Below, one piece after another: positions 17,193 through 27,000 of a stretch of DNA of 64,000 nucleotides. The stretch lies in contig NZ_QPQT01000005.1 of NCBI RefSeq assembly GCF_003605125.1, positions 1 to 64,000 of the forward strand, given 5' to 3'. Positions within the stretch are counted from its first letter, which is position 1, and the number at the start of each line of letters is the position of its first letter. The DNA is from Shewanella algidipiscicola. Its GTDB lineage: Bacteria > Pseudomonadota > Gammaproteobacteria > Enterobacterales > Shewanellaceae. The position numbers were made by a program, and so were the translations under genes. The notes under the pieces were generated by a model. That model saw only the letters and a list, made by a program, of their open reading frames with translations. It had not been told where the DNA came from and made no database searches.

Positions 17193-17987
17193 ATGACCCA
17201 AGCTACAGCCATTATTGTGGGCGCAAGCTCACTGCTCAGCCAAGAAATAGCCAAACAACTGGCCAAACAAGATGTTGAACTCGTCCTACTGGCTCAAGAT
17301 CCTGACTCAATTAGTGAATTTGCGCAATCCTTACCGACCAAGGTCAGGGTTCAGGGGCTGCAAATTGACCAACCCGCGGCCATTATTGCCACCCTTGAAA
17401 CCCTCTGGCAGCAACTTGACAGCGTACACTTAGTATTAGTCAATACTGGGCTTAATAGCTATGATGCCACGCTGCCTTGGCAACCGGAAGCCGACATTAT
17501 TACCGTCAACGTACAAGGTTTTAGCGCCATCTGTAATACTGCCTTTAGGCTGTTTACCGAGCAAGGTTATGGCCAACTCGCGGCCATCAACTCTATCGCC
17601 GGCCTGCGCGGTGGCCCTAGTGTGGCTTATCATGCCTCAAAGGCTTATGCCAGCAACTACCTCGAAGGGCTGAGTATGCACGCCCAGCGACTCAAATTGC
17701 CTATCACCATTACCGATCTGCAACTGGGACTGCTCGATAAAGCTGCCCTGCAACGCAGTCGATTGTGGCTCTCACCTCCAGATGAAGTGGCTAGGCAGGT
17801 GATTAAGGCGATGCAATCGGCTAAGCGTAAAGCCTATATCACTAAGCGTTGGCGCCTCGTTGCCTGGTTAACTAAGTTGCTGCCTGAATTTATTTATAAT
17901 ACCCGCCACTGGCGCACTAAAGCGCAGCGTCTGGCTGAAAAGTCGGCTAACAATGCCGCCAACGGCAATCAGGATAAATCTCAATAA
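17193..17987 (+). CDS. Short-chain dehydrogenase/reductase
   Basis: A 264-residue SDR oxidoreductase. The nucleotide-binding turn is GASSLLSQEIAKQLA, a variant of TGxxxGxG. The catalytic Ser-Tyr-Lys are Ser134, Tyr146 and Lys150 in INSIAGLRGGPSVAYHASK. The C-terminal basic, hydrophobic segment (KRWRLVAWLTKLLPEFIY) resembles short-chain reductases associated with membranes. Substrate unknown. I chose ATG 17193 rather than a TTG six codons upstream. It is divergent from the lipoprotein gene, so their control regions adjoin. Confidence 0.87.
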   Translation: MTQATAIIVGASSLLSQEIAKQLAKQDVELVLLAQDPDSISEFAQSLPTKVRVQGLQIDQPAAIIATLETLWQQLDSVHLVLVNTGLNSYDATLPWQPEADIITVNVQGFSAICNTAFRLFTEQGYGQLAAINSIAGLRGGPSVAYHASKAYASNYLEGLSMHAQRLKLPITITDLQLGLLDKAALQRSRLWLSPPDEVARQVIKAMQSAKRKAYITKRWRLVAWLTKLLPEFIYNTRHWRTKAQRLAEKSANNAANGNQDKSQ

Positions 17988-17995
17988 CTCCTTAT

Positions 17996-18030
17996 TGACT
18001 CACCTATGTGCCATGATCATGGGTGAGTCA
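17996..18030 (+). terminator. Hairpin after the SDR gene
   Basis: tgactcacc and ggtgagtca form a 9-bp perfect stem around a 17-base loop, nine bases after the SDR stop codon. No T run follows. It may end or stabilise the transcript. Confidence 0.45.
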
Positions 18031-18274
18031 TTATGACCGCTGTTAACCTCTGCATTGCCTCAATCCTCCTAAATGGGGGAGCATCTCCTCATATTCAACG
18101 CCCTATTAATGCCCACTTTTGATCCATTTTGCCACTTACCTGCCACCTCATTTATGCCCTAACAGGCTATTAGTGCTTTAGTCTATAAATGTCAAAATGT
18201 GCTTGTGGCGCCTTGGCAGCATTGGGTAGTGTGTTGATCTAATCACTCAGCTCACTGTTACGCATGGAGGCCTC

Positions 18275-20014
18275 ATGTCTGCCGTACCGACATTTGCACA
18301 TAACAACACTTTTCCGCTTACCCTAAGCCAATATGACGGACACACCAGCTCGCCGTTAATAGAACGCACCATAGGTCACTATTTCGATGACATCGTAAAA
18401 CGTTACCCTGATAAACTCGCCATTGTGATGCATCATCAAGGGATCCGCTGGAGTTACCAAGAGTATCAAGCACAAATAGATGAACTGGCGGCTGGCCTGC
18501 TGGCTATTGGTATCCAACCGGGCGATCGCGTTGGTATCTGGTCACCCAATAATATTGAATGGTGTTTAACTCAATTTGCCACCGCCAAAATTGGCGCCAT
18601 CATGGTGTGCATCAACCCCGCCTATCGCCCAGAAGAGCTGCAATACGCCCTCAATAATGTCGGTTGCCGCGCCATTATCTGCGCCGAAAAATTTAAGTCG
18701 AGCAACTACCTTGAAATGCTCTACCAATTAGCGCCCGAGTTACACGACTGTCAACCGGGGCAACTCACCGCGGCGCAGTTACCCTCGTTAGAATGTGTGA
18801 TCCGCATGGGGCACGACGCCTCCCCCGGTATGTTCAATTTCGATCAGGTTAAGCGTCCACTGAACAGCGCTGACAAAATACGACTCAATGCCGTTGCCCA
18901 AGAGCTCTCGCCTTTTGATGCCATTAATATTCAATTTACCTCAGGCACCACAGGCAACCCAAAAGGCGCAACCTTGAGCCATCATAATATTCTCAACAAT
19001 GGCCTGTTGGTGGCTAACGCCATGCAGCTGAGCGCCGATGATAAGTTGTGCATCCCAGTACCCTTGTATCACTGTTTTGGCATGGTACTGGGTAACTTAT
19101 CGTGTATCAGCAAAGGCGCTGCGGCGATATTTCCAAGCGATTCGTTCGATCCGCTCACTACCTTACAGGTGGTTGAAGCAGAAAAGTGCACCGCCCTGCA
19201 TGGGGTACCGACCATGTTTATCGCTCAGCTTGAGCATCCAGAATTTAATCAGTTTGATGTAAGCTCGCTGCGTACCGGTGTCATGGCAGGCGCCACCTGT
19301 CCCGAAGAAGTGATGCGCCGAGTACAAAGTCTGATGTATATGGAACAAGTGCTTATAGGCTACGGACAAACCGAATGCAGTCCAATTAACAACATGACCG
19401 AAATTGACTCTTCGGTAGAGAAGCGGGTCACCACGGTGGGGCGTGCTCTGGCTCATACTCAAGTTAAAATAGTCGATGAATTTGGCGAACTCGTGCCCAT
19501 AGGCCAGCCTGGTGAAGTGTGCAGCCGCGGCTATGGAGTGATGCAGTGTTATTGGAATGATGCTGAAAAAACTGCCGCCACCATAGACAAGGACGGTTGG
19601 TTGCACTCGGGCGATATTGGTGAAATGGACAGCGAAGGTTACGTTAAAATTGTCGGGCGTATTAAGGATATGATCATTCGCGGCGGCGAAAATATCTATC
19701 CCCGTGAAATTGAAGAGAAGCTTTATAGCCACCCCGATGTACAAGATGCCGCCGTATTTGGAGTGCAAAGTGACAAATACGGTGAAGAGGTGTGCGTGTG
19801 GATTAAAGTACAGCCGCGCGCTCAAATTGACGAAGCGGCGATCCGCCATTTCTTAACCGAGAAAATAGCCTACTTCAAGGTGCCTAGGTACATCAAATTT
19901 GTCGAACAATACCCAATGACAGTGACGGGTAAAATCCAGAAGTTCAAGATGCGCGAGCTCATGTATCAAGAACTCTATGACGACATTAACCGTCAGCAGG
20001 TAAGCTGCGCTTAG
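18275..20014 (+). CDS. Acyl-CoA synthetase (AMP-forming, ACSF2/FadD-like)
   Basis: Activates a medium- or long-chain carboxylic acid to its CoA thioester through an acyl-adenylate. The 579-residue protein has the P-loop FTSGTTGNPKG near residues 221-231, YGQTECSP near 366, GWLHSGDIGEMDSEGYVKIVGRIKDMIIRGG as hinge, and TGKIQKFKM with the C-terminal catalytic lysine. Its closest recognisable relatives are medium-chain ACSF2-type enzymes; chain length is not decidable here. The ATG has a strong ggagg Shine-Dalgarno. Monocistronic, ending at a bidirectional terminator shared with the chemotaxis receptor gene. Confidence 0.9.
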   Translation: MSAVPTFAHNNTFPLTLSQYDGHTSSPLIERTIGHYFDDIVKRYPDKLAIVMHHQGIRWSYQEYQAQIDELAAGLLAIGIQPGDRVGIWSPNNIEWCLTQFATAKIGAIMVCINPAYRPEELQYALNNVGCRAIICAEKFKSSNYLEMLYQLAPELHDCQPGQLTAAQLPSLECVIRMGHDASPGMFNFDQVKRPLNSADKIRLNAVAQELSPFDAINIQFTSGTTGNPKGATLSHHNILNNGLLVANAMQLSADDKLCIPVPLYHCFGMVLGNLSCISKGAAAIFPSDSFDPLTTLQVVEAEKCTALHGVPTMFIAQLEHPEFNQFDVSSLRTGVMAGATCPEEVMRRVQSLMYMEQVLIGYGQTECSPINNMTEIDSSVEKRVTTVGRALAHTQVKIVDEFGELVPIGQPGEVCSRGYGVMQCYWNDAEKTAATIDKDGWLHSGDIGEMDSEGYVKIVGRIKDMIIRGGENIYPREIEEKLYSHPDVQDAAVFGVQSDKYGEEVCVWIKVQPRAQIDEAAIRHFLTEKIAYFKVPRYIKFVEQYPMTVTGKIQKFKMRELMYQELYDDINRQQVSCA

Positions 20015-20122
20015 ATCTGAGGGATAACGGTGCATTTAGTTGCTGACAAGGTGCATCACTCACTGGCACATAAAGGCAAATCGACCAAGCCTTAGCTGTA
20101 TGCGTAAAAATAGCGACCAAAC

Positions 20123-20154
20123 AAAAAGCCAACCTGCATGCAGGTTGGCTTTTT
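20123..20154. terminator. Bidirectional intrinsic terminator
   Basis: aaaaagccaacctgca and its exact complement form a perfect palindrome with A and T runs on both sides, lying between the convergent acyl-CoA synthetase and chemotaxis receptor genes. It should end both transcripts. Confidence 0.92.
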
Positions 20155-20210
20155 TAGGTGTATACCAAGCGCTCGTTGGCAGCCCCATCAAGGGGATATC
20201 GGCTTGGCGC

Positions 20211-22082
20211 TTACAAAATAAAGGTTGCGACCTTTTCACTCAAATCGGTTGCCCGATCTTTGAGCATTTTAGCCTGTGTTAGATGACTCATCGCAGATGC
20301 GGTGATCTCATCGGTAACATCTTTTATCGCAACCGTATTTTGAGTGATCTCATTGGTCACCTGCGTCTGCTCTTCTGCGGCAGTGGCAATTTGGCCCGCC
20401 ATATCAGAAATCACATTCACCGCTTGTGTGATCTCATCAAGCGCTTGCGCCGCGGCATTAACATCATTGACACTGTTATTGGCCAATCCCTTACTGCTGT
20501 CCATCAAGCTGACCGCTTGCTTGGTGGTATTTTGCAGGGTTTCGATTGTGGTATAGATCTCTTCGGTAGAGTCTTGGGTACGGCGAGATAACACCCGCAC
20601 TTCATCTGCTACCACCGCAAAACCACGGCCTTGCTCGCCAGCACGCGCCGCTTCGATCGCCGCATTTAGCGCCAACAAGTTGGTCTGCTCTGCGATCCCT
20701 TGAATCGTGGTTAAGATGCTCGAAATCGCTTGAGCGTGTCGACTTAACTCACCAATCACTGTAGTTGCCTCGTCAACTTCTGATGCTAGCGCATTAATGG
20801 TCGTTCGAGTTTGATCAACCAAACCTTTACCTTGGGTACTACTTTGAGCCGACTGCTGCGCCGCCGCAGCAGTGCTTTCGGCATTAACGGCAATTTCATG
20901 GGTCGCGCTCGACATTTCGGTGACCGCAGTGGCAACCATAGACACTTCTTGCTGCTGGCGTTGCAATTCATCGACGCTCGATTGGTTTGTGACTAAGCTC
21001 TGCTCGGCATCGGCATCGAGTTCAATAGCCAGCTGACGAATATGGCTGATAAGCTCATGCTGGCTACTGACAAAACGGTTAAAGCTGTCGGCCAGTACGC
21101 CCACTTCATCTTGGCTGTCCACTTCGATGCGCTGGGTTAAATCACCATTACCATCGGCAATTCGTGACAGTGCTTGCGATACTCGGCTTAATGGCCCCAG
21201 TAACAGGCTTAACAGCCAAGAAATGGCTAATACACTGATGATTAAGGCTAATGCAGCTAAACCTAACTGGGTTAGCATCAAGTTAGTCAATGGGGCTTCG
21301 AGGGTCTCTTTATCAAGGACAAACACCAATTGCCAATCGGTATTAGGGATTTCAACTCCCCAAAGCAGTTTATCGCGTCCTTCGGTCTTAAAATACGCGG
21401 GCGCTAATTGCCCCGTTTGACGACTGGTTTCAGACAAACGGTTATTCAGCCCATCATCGATATCGGTCACCTTGCCCATCACCTTGCTAGGATCTTTATG
21501 GGCTATCACAGTGCCATCTTTATGCATCATGATGGCATAACCATTGGCAGGCAGAGACATACTGTTGACACTATCGACCAAGCTGGCTATAGACACATCG
21601 CCGCCTACCACGCCATTACGAGTCGGCTGAGCTATGCTCACCACCAATACATTAAAGGCAACATCTAAATAAGGCTTAGTTATGATAACACCGCGCGCCT
21701 GTTGCGCCTGTTGATACCAAGGGCGAGAGCGAGGATCGTATCCCGTACGATCGATACTTGGATCCGAGTCAACCATGACACCGGCGCTACTGCCAAAATA
21801 GGTTAGCTGAAAATCGCCAGAGGCTTGTGCTTGCTGTAGCGCATTAAGCGTATCGCCCTCCACTTTAGTAGCCACCGATGCGATGACCCGCTGGCGATCG
21901 GCTAGCCACTGTTCAATCCGCATTGCTTGCTGCTCACCAGACTCGCTCACCTGAGCAACACTACTTTGCAGTAACAAGGCTTTTTGGGTGGAATAGCTAC
22001 GCCAGGATAGCAGTGCAATAACAACCGCAAGGGCAAGCACAACCGATAACAATATTTTTTTCTTGAGTGAATATGAATTCAT
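20211..22082 (-). CDS. Methyl-accepting chemotaxis protein with dCache sensor
   Basis: A 623-residue inner-membrane chemoreceptor. A signal-anchor helix covers residues 8-28. A periplasmic dCache domain covers about 30-270 (DRTGYDPRSRPWYQQAQ, GGDVSIASL). A second membrane helix is near 275-295, then a HAMP domain and a long coiled-coil signalling domain. The CheA/CheW-binding tip is recognisable (EQTNLLALNAAIEAARAGE). dCache domains of this type often bind amino acids or amines, but the ligand is not evident. No C-terminal CheR-docking pentapeptide is seen. Monocistronic. Confidence 0.93.
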   Translation of the reverse strand: MNSYSLKKKILLSVVLALAVVIALLSWRSYSTQKALLLQSSVAQVSESGEQQAMRIEQWLADRQRVIASVATKVEGDTLNALQQAQASGDFQLTYFGSSAGVMVDSDPSIDRTGYDPRSRPWYQQAQQARGVIITKPYLDVAFNVLVVSIAQPTRNGVVGGDVSIASLVDSVNSMSLPANGYAIMMHKDGTVIAHKDPSKVMGKVTDIDDGLNNRLSETSRQTGQLAPAYFKTEGRDKLLWGVEIPNTDWQLVFVLDKETLEAPLTNLMLTQLGLAALALIISVLAISWLLSLLLGPLSRVSQALSRIADGNGDLTQRIEVDSQDEVGVLADSFNRFVSSQHELISHIRQLAIELDADAEQSLVTNQSSVDELQRQQQEVSMVATAVTEMSSATHEIAVNAESTAAAAQQSAQSSTQGKGLVDQTRTTINALASEVDEATTVIGELSRHAQAISSILTTIQGIAEQTNLLALNAAIEAARAGEQGRGFAVVADEVRVLSRRTQDSTEEIYTTIETLQNTTKQAVSLMDSSKGLANNSVNDVNAAAQALDEITQAVNVISDMAGQIATAAEEQTQVTNEITQNTVAIKDVTDEITASAMSHLTQAKMLKDRATDLSEKVATFIL

Positions 22083-22636
22083 ATTAGATGCTAATCTGAT
22101 GTTTAATGAAACTAAGGGACAGGGATAAATAAAGCCATATAGTCGCTATATTTAATGTGCGATTAGAGACTGAAAAACCACCTCAATCTTGCCGATATTC
22201 TCGCACACGCAATAAAACAACAAAAGAAAAAAAACACTATTTTATAGCGAAAACCACGTCACTTTAACACTGGTAGTACAAGTTTAATTTATTGTTGACG
22301 TCAAATTCAGTGTAAAACACTGAACTTGTAAACCAATTGTTTTTGAAAAGCACAGAATGTTAAATAAGCCGTACCTTAAGTAACCTATGTTAAACTTCCC
22401 GTTCAGACCCTATTTTTATGAAACCCAGTTTGGTTAACTGCGCTTATTAATCAGTTAATCTGACTCTACGTGACGATGTGCAGCAATGGCTACAAGTAGC
22501 ATGAATAGGCACCTTGAGTGCCATTTTTACCGCTTAACCTTAAAGGGAGGAACGTTTTGCTCATCTCTACTCTTACCTTACGTTGTCCATTGCGAGGAGG
22601 TTTGCCCAAGAGTGTCGCCCCATAGCCAACACAGGA
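22083..22636. other. Intergenic region between chemoreceptor and GNAT genes
   Basis: 554 bases with no convincing gene. The first half is AT-rich and should hold the chemoreceptor promoter. A short ggcac/gtgcc hairpin followed by attttta at 22508-22530 looks like a weak terminator but has no gene on the plus strand before it. A plus-strand frame at 22486-22707 runs into the GNAT gene and lacks family features. Confidence 0.4.
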
Positions 22637-23173
22637 TTAACTGCAGATACGCCGCGACATCATGGTATACCCAAATGAGCGACCATCGATGCGGTACATA
22701 TCATTAATCTGCGCACATTGAATAAAATCATGACGTTGATACAGTTTGTAAGCAGACTGATTCTCTGTCAGCAACCATAAATCAATCACCTCGCAATCAG
22801 TGTGCAGCGCCGCCCATACAAACATACTATTGAGTAATTGGCTGCCTATCCCCTGACCACGACAGGACTTATCGACACCCATCCCCAGTAGCACGCGATG
22901 CTCGGTATGCGCCTCTTGATAAGGGCGAATATCGATATGCCCCACCAGCTGCTCATTGTCAAAAGCCAGCAACATTCTGCGCCAACCACTTTGTTGCAGC
23001 GACTTATCTATGCCCTGTGTGAAGCGGGTGCGCATCTCATCATTGAGCCGCGACTCGGCTACCGACAGCGGCTGAAATGGCACACTGTCATCGGCACCAT
23101 TCTCTTTGAGTTGCCTGGCCAGATAAACAAAAAAACGGGGTAAATCGTCGCTGGTCGCTAATCGAATGTCCAA
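22637..23173 (-). CDS. GNAT-family N-acetyltransferase
   Basis: A 178-residue acetyl-CoA-dependent acyltransferase. The acetyl-CoA-binding motif is GMGVDKSCRGQGIGSQLLNSM, near residue 95, followed by a typical C-terminal VIDLWLLTENQSAYKLYQRHDF. Substrate unknown. The start is TTG at 23173, which gives MDIRLATSDD as in many GNAT proteins and lies ten bases after an aaagga Shine-Dalgarno; the next ATG would remove the first beta strand. Monocistronic. Confidence 0.85.
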   Translation of the reverse strand: MDIRLATSDDLPRFFVYLARQLKENGADDSVPFQPLSVAESRLNDEMRTRFTQGIDKSLQQSGWRRMLLAFDNEQLVGHIDIRPYQEAHTEHRVLLGMGVDKSCRGQGIGSQLLNSMFVWAALHTDCEVIDLWLLTENQSAYKLYQRHDFIQCAQINDMYRIDGRSFGYTMMSRRICS

Positions 23174-23538
23174 AGCTCAGTATCCTTTTTTATAGTTAAG
23201 CATGAGTCAATATAGGTCTCTATCACCGCAATGAATAACCCAGCAAGACGCACTGTTAGCAAGATGCTACTAATATTTAGAGAAATTAAGGCAAATAGAA
23301 TGCGTGATATTTTATCAACACAGGTTAACCGACTGATGTCAAATACACACTTAAAAATCACCTAACTCAGGGTTTATTTAAATTTGCCATAAAAAGAGCC
23401 GCGAGCAGCTTGATATGCCCGTAAGACTCAAGGCTAATACAGCTAATGACTATCCCTTATTGGGCTTGAAAAATCTACTATACTCAGGAGCTAATGCTCA
23501 ATTTTATGACGCAACATCGACACTAATGACGATTTAAT
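23174..23538. other. Intergenic region before the sulfatase-fold gene
   Basis: 365 AT-rich bases between the divergent GNAT and sulfatase-fold genes. A minus-strand frame (23158-23361) would encode a peptide with one hydrophobic stretch but overlaps the GNAT start and has no ribosome-binding site. No repeats or terminators seen. Confidence 0.4.
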
Positions 23539-25497
23539 ATGGAGAGAAGCAATATAAAAAACCCCCTTAATCCATTCACATTTTATACAGGCTTAGGCGC
23601 AATCACTTTGCTTAGCGGTTATTACTATTATTTGATGGAATGGTTGTTTTTTATCACTAAGCCATCGATGCTCAGCTACCTCTCTTTACCTGAGCAGGTT
23701 TACATCTTGTTCACCGCGCCACTGCCATTAGTAGCCTTTAGCCTTTGTTGCGTTTGCCTTGCCTGCTTAATCTCCTTGATACTCAAGCCCATCAAAAAGT
23801 TGCCTAACTACATACATATTGCCATTAGCTATAGTGTTCCAGCAGCCATACTCACGGCTTGTACATTGTTATTAATAGATAATTTTTCTTATACCCTGTT
23901 TAAGCTCGCCTCGCATTCAACCACAACGTTAATAACGAAGAGTTATTACTGGATAATTCTCAGCCTGTTTATGCTCTACTTTATCGATAAACTGCCTGCC
24001 ATCAATCACGCTATTGCGCTGCGAAGTGGTAAAGCAATCGCACTTTGCGCGATCTTGATATGCTTATCCAGTCTGGCACTGCTAGCCTCATATCGCGCTC
24101 CTCTGTCATTAGCATCAGGATTGCCACCGACTGAAGTAACTGAAAAGTTACCTAATATTCTATTTTTCAATGCCGATGGTGTAAGAAGCGACAACATGTC
24201 GGTATATGGTTATGAACGAGCAACAACCCCTTTCATGGACAGTATTGCTAACGAGAGTGTGATCTACTTTAACCATTGGACTAATTCATCGAAAACAACA
24301 GGCTCAATAGGATCACTCCTCAGTGGTAAATACCCTACTCGCACGAAAGTCATTTTCAGACCCGATACCTTTACGGGCGAAGACATGTTTCAACACTTAC
24401 CGGGAATATTAAAACAACTTGGCTATTTTAATATCGATATCACCATGAGGCACTACATCGATCCTGACGATTTAAAATTACGTAATAGCTTCGATTATGC
24501 CAATGACCGCTATATAACGACTATAAGCGACTCATTTAATCACGCCTATCTGCGAAGTTGGCCCGCAACGGTACAATTCATCGAGGAAAACGGACAAAGA
24601 TTACAACAGCGTCTCACACATTTATTGACCGATTCATCCATGGTAAACCCTCACAAACAAGTTAACCAGGGTCATTCACTGCGCCCACAATCATCAGACC
24701 AAGGTAGAATGGAGCAACTTAAACAACAGCTTATGACCGCTCCGCGCCCATTCTTTGCTAACATTCATCTTTTGGGGCCACACGGTAATCGTTTTATTTA
24801 CGAGCAGCCCATCTTCACAGCAGACAAACACCAACCTCTCCCTTGGCAGGTCGATCACTACGACAATGCCATCTTTCAATGGGATAGTTATAGCCGAGAT
24901 ATTTATCGCTTACTTGAGGCTTCAGGTGAACTTGAAAACACGCTACTCGTATTTAATAGCGACCATGGTTGGCGTCACCATATTAATGAGACACTGCCAC
25001 TGATCATTCGCTACCCAAACCAGACCCGCACAGGTGTGGTGACCCAAGCATCCCAGCGACTGGATATTGCCCCGACCGTCTTGGGCTATTTAGGCATAAC
25101 CCCGCCAACGTGGATGGATGGCCACGATCTCAATGCTCGGAGCGACAATGATTACCCTATTTTCATTGTGACTTCTGCACGGCTACAAGCCAGTAATGCC
25201 GGAGACTGGAAGATCGCCGCCAAGTTAACGCCTCCTTTTTATTCACTGGGCACTATGTCAATGCTGTATTGCGGAGTGCTTTATTCCATAGATGTTAATG
25301 ATATTCTTCAACCGAGGCTTTCATATCAAGAGGTTGAAAATAAAAAATCTTCTTGTACGGCATCGTCGCTAACACCAAGATCGGCCTATAAAAAGATAAT
25401 TAGCCATCTGCAGCATATGGGTTATGACACCGGCTCTGTGTTCGAACACGTCGCCGATGAGACTCGTGATAAACAATATAGCGTGCGTGTTGAGTGA
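23539..25497 (+). CDS. Membrane-anchored sulfatase/alkaline-phosphatase-superfamily enzyme
   Basis: A 652-residue inner-membrane enzyme. Residues 1-190 contain about five hydrophobic segments. From about 205 a periplasmic sulfatase-fold domain begins: ILFFNADGVRSDN (metal ligand Asp near 212), then SSKTTGSIGSLLSGKYPTR, where a Ser/Thr rather than the sulfatase Cys-x-Pro-x-Arg occupies the nucleophile region. INIHLLGPHGNRF and the metal-binding FNSDHG (Asp475-His476) follow. This layout is that of phosphoethanolamine or phosphoglycerol transferases and related hydrolases rather than true sulfatases. Its 3' end overlaps the convergent methyltransferase gene by 76 bases. Substrate unknown; envelope glycan or lipid is inferred. 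Confidence 0.83.
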   Translation: MERSNIKNPLNPFTFYTGLGAITLLSGYYYYLMEWLFFITKPSMLSYLSLPEQVYILFTAPLPLVAFSLCCVCLACLISLILKPIKKLPNYIHIAISYSVPAAILTACTLLLIDNFSYTLFKLASHSTTTLITKSYYWIILSLFMLYFIDKLPAINHAIALRSGKAIALCAILICLSSLALLASYRAPLSLASGLPPTEVTEKLPNILFFNADGVRSDNMSVYGYERATTPFMDSIANESVIYFNHWTNSSKTTGSIGSLLSGKYPTRTKVIFRPDTFTGEDMFQHLPGILKQLGYFNIDITMRHYIDPDDLKLRNSFDYANDRYITTISDSFNHAYLRSWPATVQFIEENGQRLQQRLTHLLTDSSMVNPHKQVNQGHSLRPQSSDQGRMEQLKQQLMTAPRPFFANIHLLGPHGNRFIYEQPIFTADKHQPLPWQVDHYDNAIFQWDSYSRDIYRLLEASGELENTLLVFNSDHGWRHHINETLPLIIRYPNQTRTGVVTQASQRLDIAPTVLGYLGITPPTWMDGHDLNARSDNDYPIFIVTSARLQASNAGDWKIAAKLTPPFYSLGTMSMLYCGVLYSIDVNDILQPRLSYQEVENKKSSCTASSLTPRSAYKKIISHLQHMGYDTGSVFEHVADETRDKQYSVRVE

Positions 25498-26870
25498 GGC
25501 ACATTATCTCGATGAATAATGTCAAAACGTCCCGCCAAGGCTCGTTCAAAACCTGCTTGGTGATAATCGGTAAAGATATCTTCGCGCGTCGCTAACAGCC
25601 GTTGTACTTGAGAGTCTTCTTTAGGCACAAACTCAATGATCAGGCAATCAAGTACCAATGAATGAAATAACGCTATGATCTTCGTTAAAGGGACATTATT
25701 AGTGATCGCCAAATGATGAATTAACGCTAAGGCAATAACGGTTTCAAACCTCCCGCGTTGGATAAAGGAGCGTCGCTCGGTGTTACTCCAGCCGATGGCT
25801 GGCGATGGGTTAAATAAGTCTAATACGATAGGCAGTATGCCCTTATCCTTGTTCGCTTTGACTTTAAGGTAATGTTGTTCGACCGCGGCCTCATCAATAT
25901 CCAATGACACAACCAGATCAGCATAATTAGCAGCTAAGCGGCTAAAACGTCCTGAATTTGCCCCAATATCGGCAAGTGAAGACAACCCACGACGCCCTTG
26001 TTCAAGGTAGCGCTCGACAAGATCATACTTCCCCTGCATTGCAGCCACGCCATAGTTGGTGTTGTCATAATAGTGGGCCCATTGAGTCTTTTTGGGTTGC
26101 CAACTTAGTTTACCAATATCATTTTTTAAACTAGAGATTAATGCCTTAACGCGAGCCGCCGACATTTGAGATTCAACACGAGCTACTCGCTGCTTGCCTC
26201 GCTCCCCACTGTCACCATAGTAACCCTGCAATTTTGCATGCAAGTGAATGTGCGATACGGCATTAAAGCGAAACCAACTGTGCCATGGTAATAAGTGACT
26301 AGCTAAATCTAACGGTACACCGTCGATATACAATTGGGCCAACCTGCCCAGGCGATAGTCACAACTTATTTTAAGCAGTAAGGGGGCTAAAAAATGCTGA
26401 CAAAACTGACGATAAGCGACCCAAGGTCCGGCGCTATAACGACAAAAAGATAAGGTATCAATAAAGATGGGCCGCCCCTGATAAAATTGAACATTAAAAG
26501 CACTCGCATCCTTAAGGGTAAATCCATATTGCAGCGCTAATAATTGGATATCTAACGTTAATATTGCGGCATCTTGCAGCTGGCTAAAGCTCCATTCGTA
26601 TGGATATGAAATAAAAGGGATCAACTGGGGTTTTAGCACCTTATAAGTGTTTTCCCCATGAACTCCTTCGAGACTGACTTCCTGATGTTCGACAAGATAG
26701 CCACGCTCCACAAGCGCCTGATGCAGCCCACTGTCGGTATAGGCATCAAATTCCTCTTTATATGAGATATTCACTTGCCGATATAAATTTTCTCTATGCC
26801 AAAAAACAAATCCCCCACTATCTCTAAATGACGCCTGTTCCTTTTCAATATCAACCATAAAATAACCCAT
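25422..26870 (-). CDS. Kinase-like domain fused to SAM-dependent methyltransferase
   Basis: A 482-residue cytoplasmic protein. Residues 70-220 contain KDASAFNVQFYQGRPIFID: Asp121-x4-Asn126 and Asp138 reproduce the catalytic-loop and metal-binding spacing of aminoglycoside-phosphotransferase-like kinases. Residues from about 290 form a class I methyltransferase with motif I LADIGANSGRFS and a following acidic VVSLDIDEAAV. The family resembles proteins annotated as SAM methyltransferases or NoeA-like. I start at ATG 26870; ATG 26858 is equally possible. It is divergent from the YLDPGTGS small-protein gene and overlaps the sulfatase-fold gene. Kinase activity is inference from motif spacing; target unknown. 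Confidence 0.78.
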   Translation of the reverse strand: MGYFMVDIEKEQASFRDSGGFVFWHRENLYRQVNISYKEEFDAYTDSGLHQALVERGYLVEHQEVSLEGVHGENTYKVLKPQLIPFISYPYEWSFSQLQDAAILTLDIQLLALQYGFTLKDASAFNVQFYQGRPIFIDTLSFCRYSAGPWVAYRQFCQHFLAPLLLKISCDYRLGRLAQLYIDGVPLDLASHLLPWHSWFRFNAVSHIHLHAKLQGYYGDSGERGKQRVARVESQMSAARVKALISSLKNDIGKLSWQPKKTQWAHYYDNTNYGVAAMQGKYDLVERYLEQGRRGLSSLADIGANSGRFSRLAANYADLVVSLDIDEAAVEQHYLKVKANKDKGILPIVLDLFNPSPAIGWSNTERRSFIQRGRFETVIALALIHHLAITNNVPLTKIIALFHSLVLDCLIIEFVPKEDSQVQRLLATREDIFTDYHQAGFERALAGRFDIIHRDNVPHSTRTLYCLSRVSSATCSNTEPVS

Positions 26871-27000
26871 TCTTTATTAACGAAAATGACCTTTATGATG
26901 ATAACTATAGACCATAAAACATTTGCCCTATGACCAATGGCTAACTACATTAAAATCTAATGAGTCCCCCCTTTACTCTCCACTGTGAGGAAGTGAGAAT

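Noticed and set aside
22508..22530. ggcac/gtgcc hairpin followed by T residues
   Set aside because: Only a 5-bp stem and no gene ends before it on the plus strand, so I did not call a terminator.
22486..22707. 73-codon plus-strand frame
   Set aside because: It runs into the 3' end of the GNAT gene on the other strand and has no family-like features.
23158..23361. 67-codon minus-strand frame with a hydrophobic stretch
   Set aside because: It overlaps the GNAT start, lacks a Shine-Dalgarno, and hydrophobicity is expected by chance in AT-rich DNA.
23539..25497. True sulfatase with formylglycine
   Set aside because: The Cys/Ser-x-Pro-x-Arg modification motif is absent; only the superfamily fold is supported.
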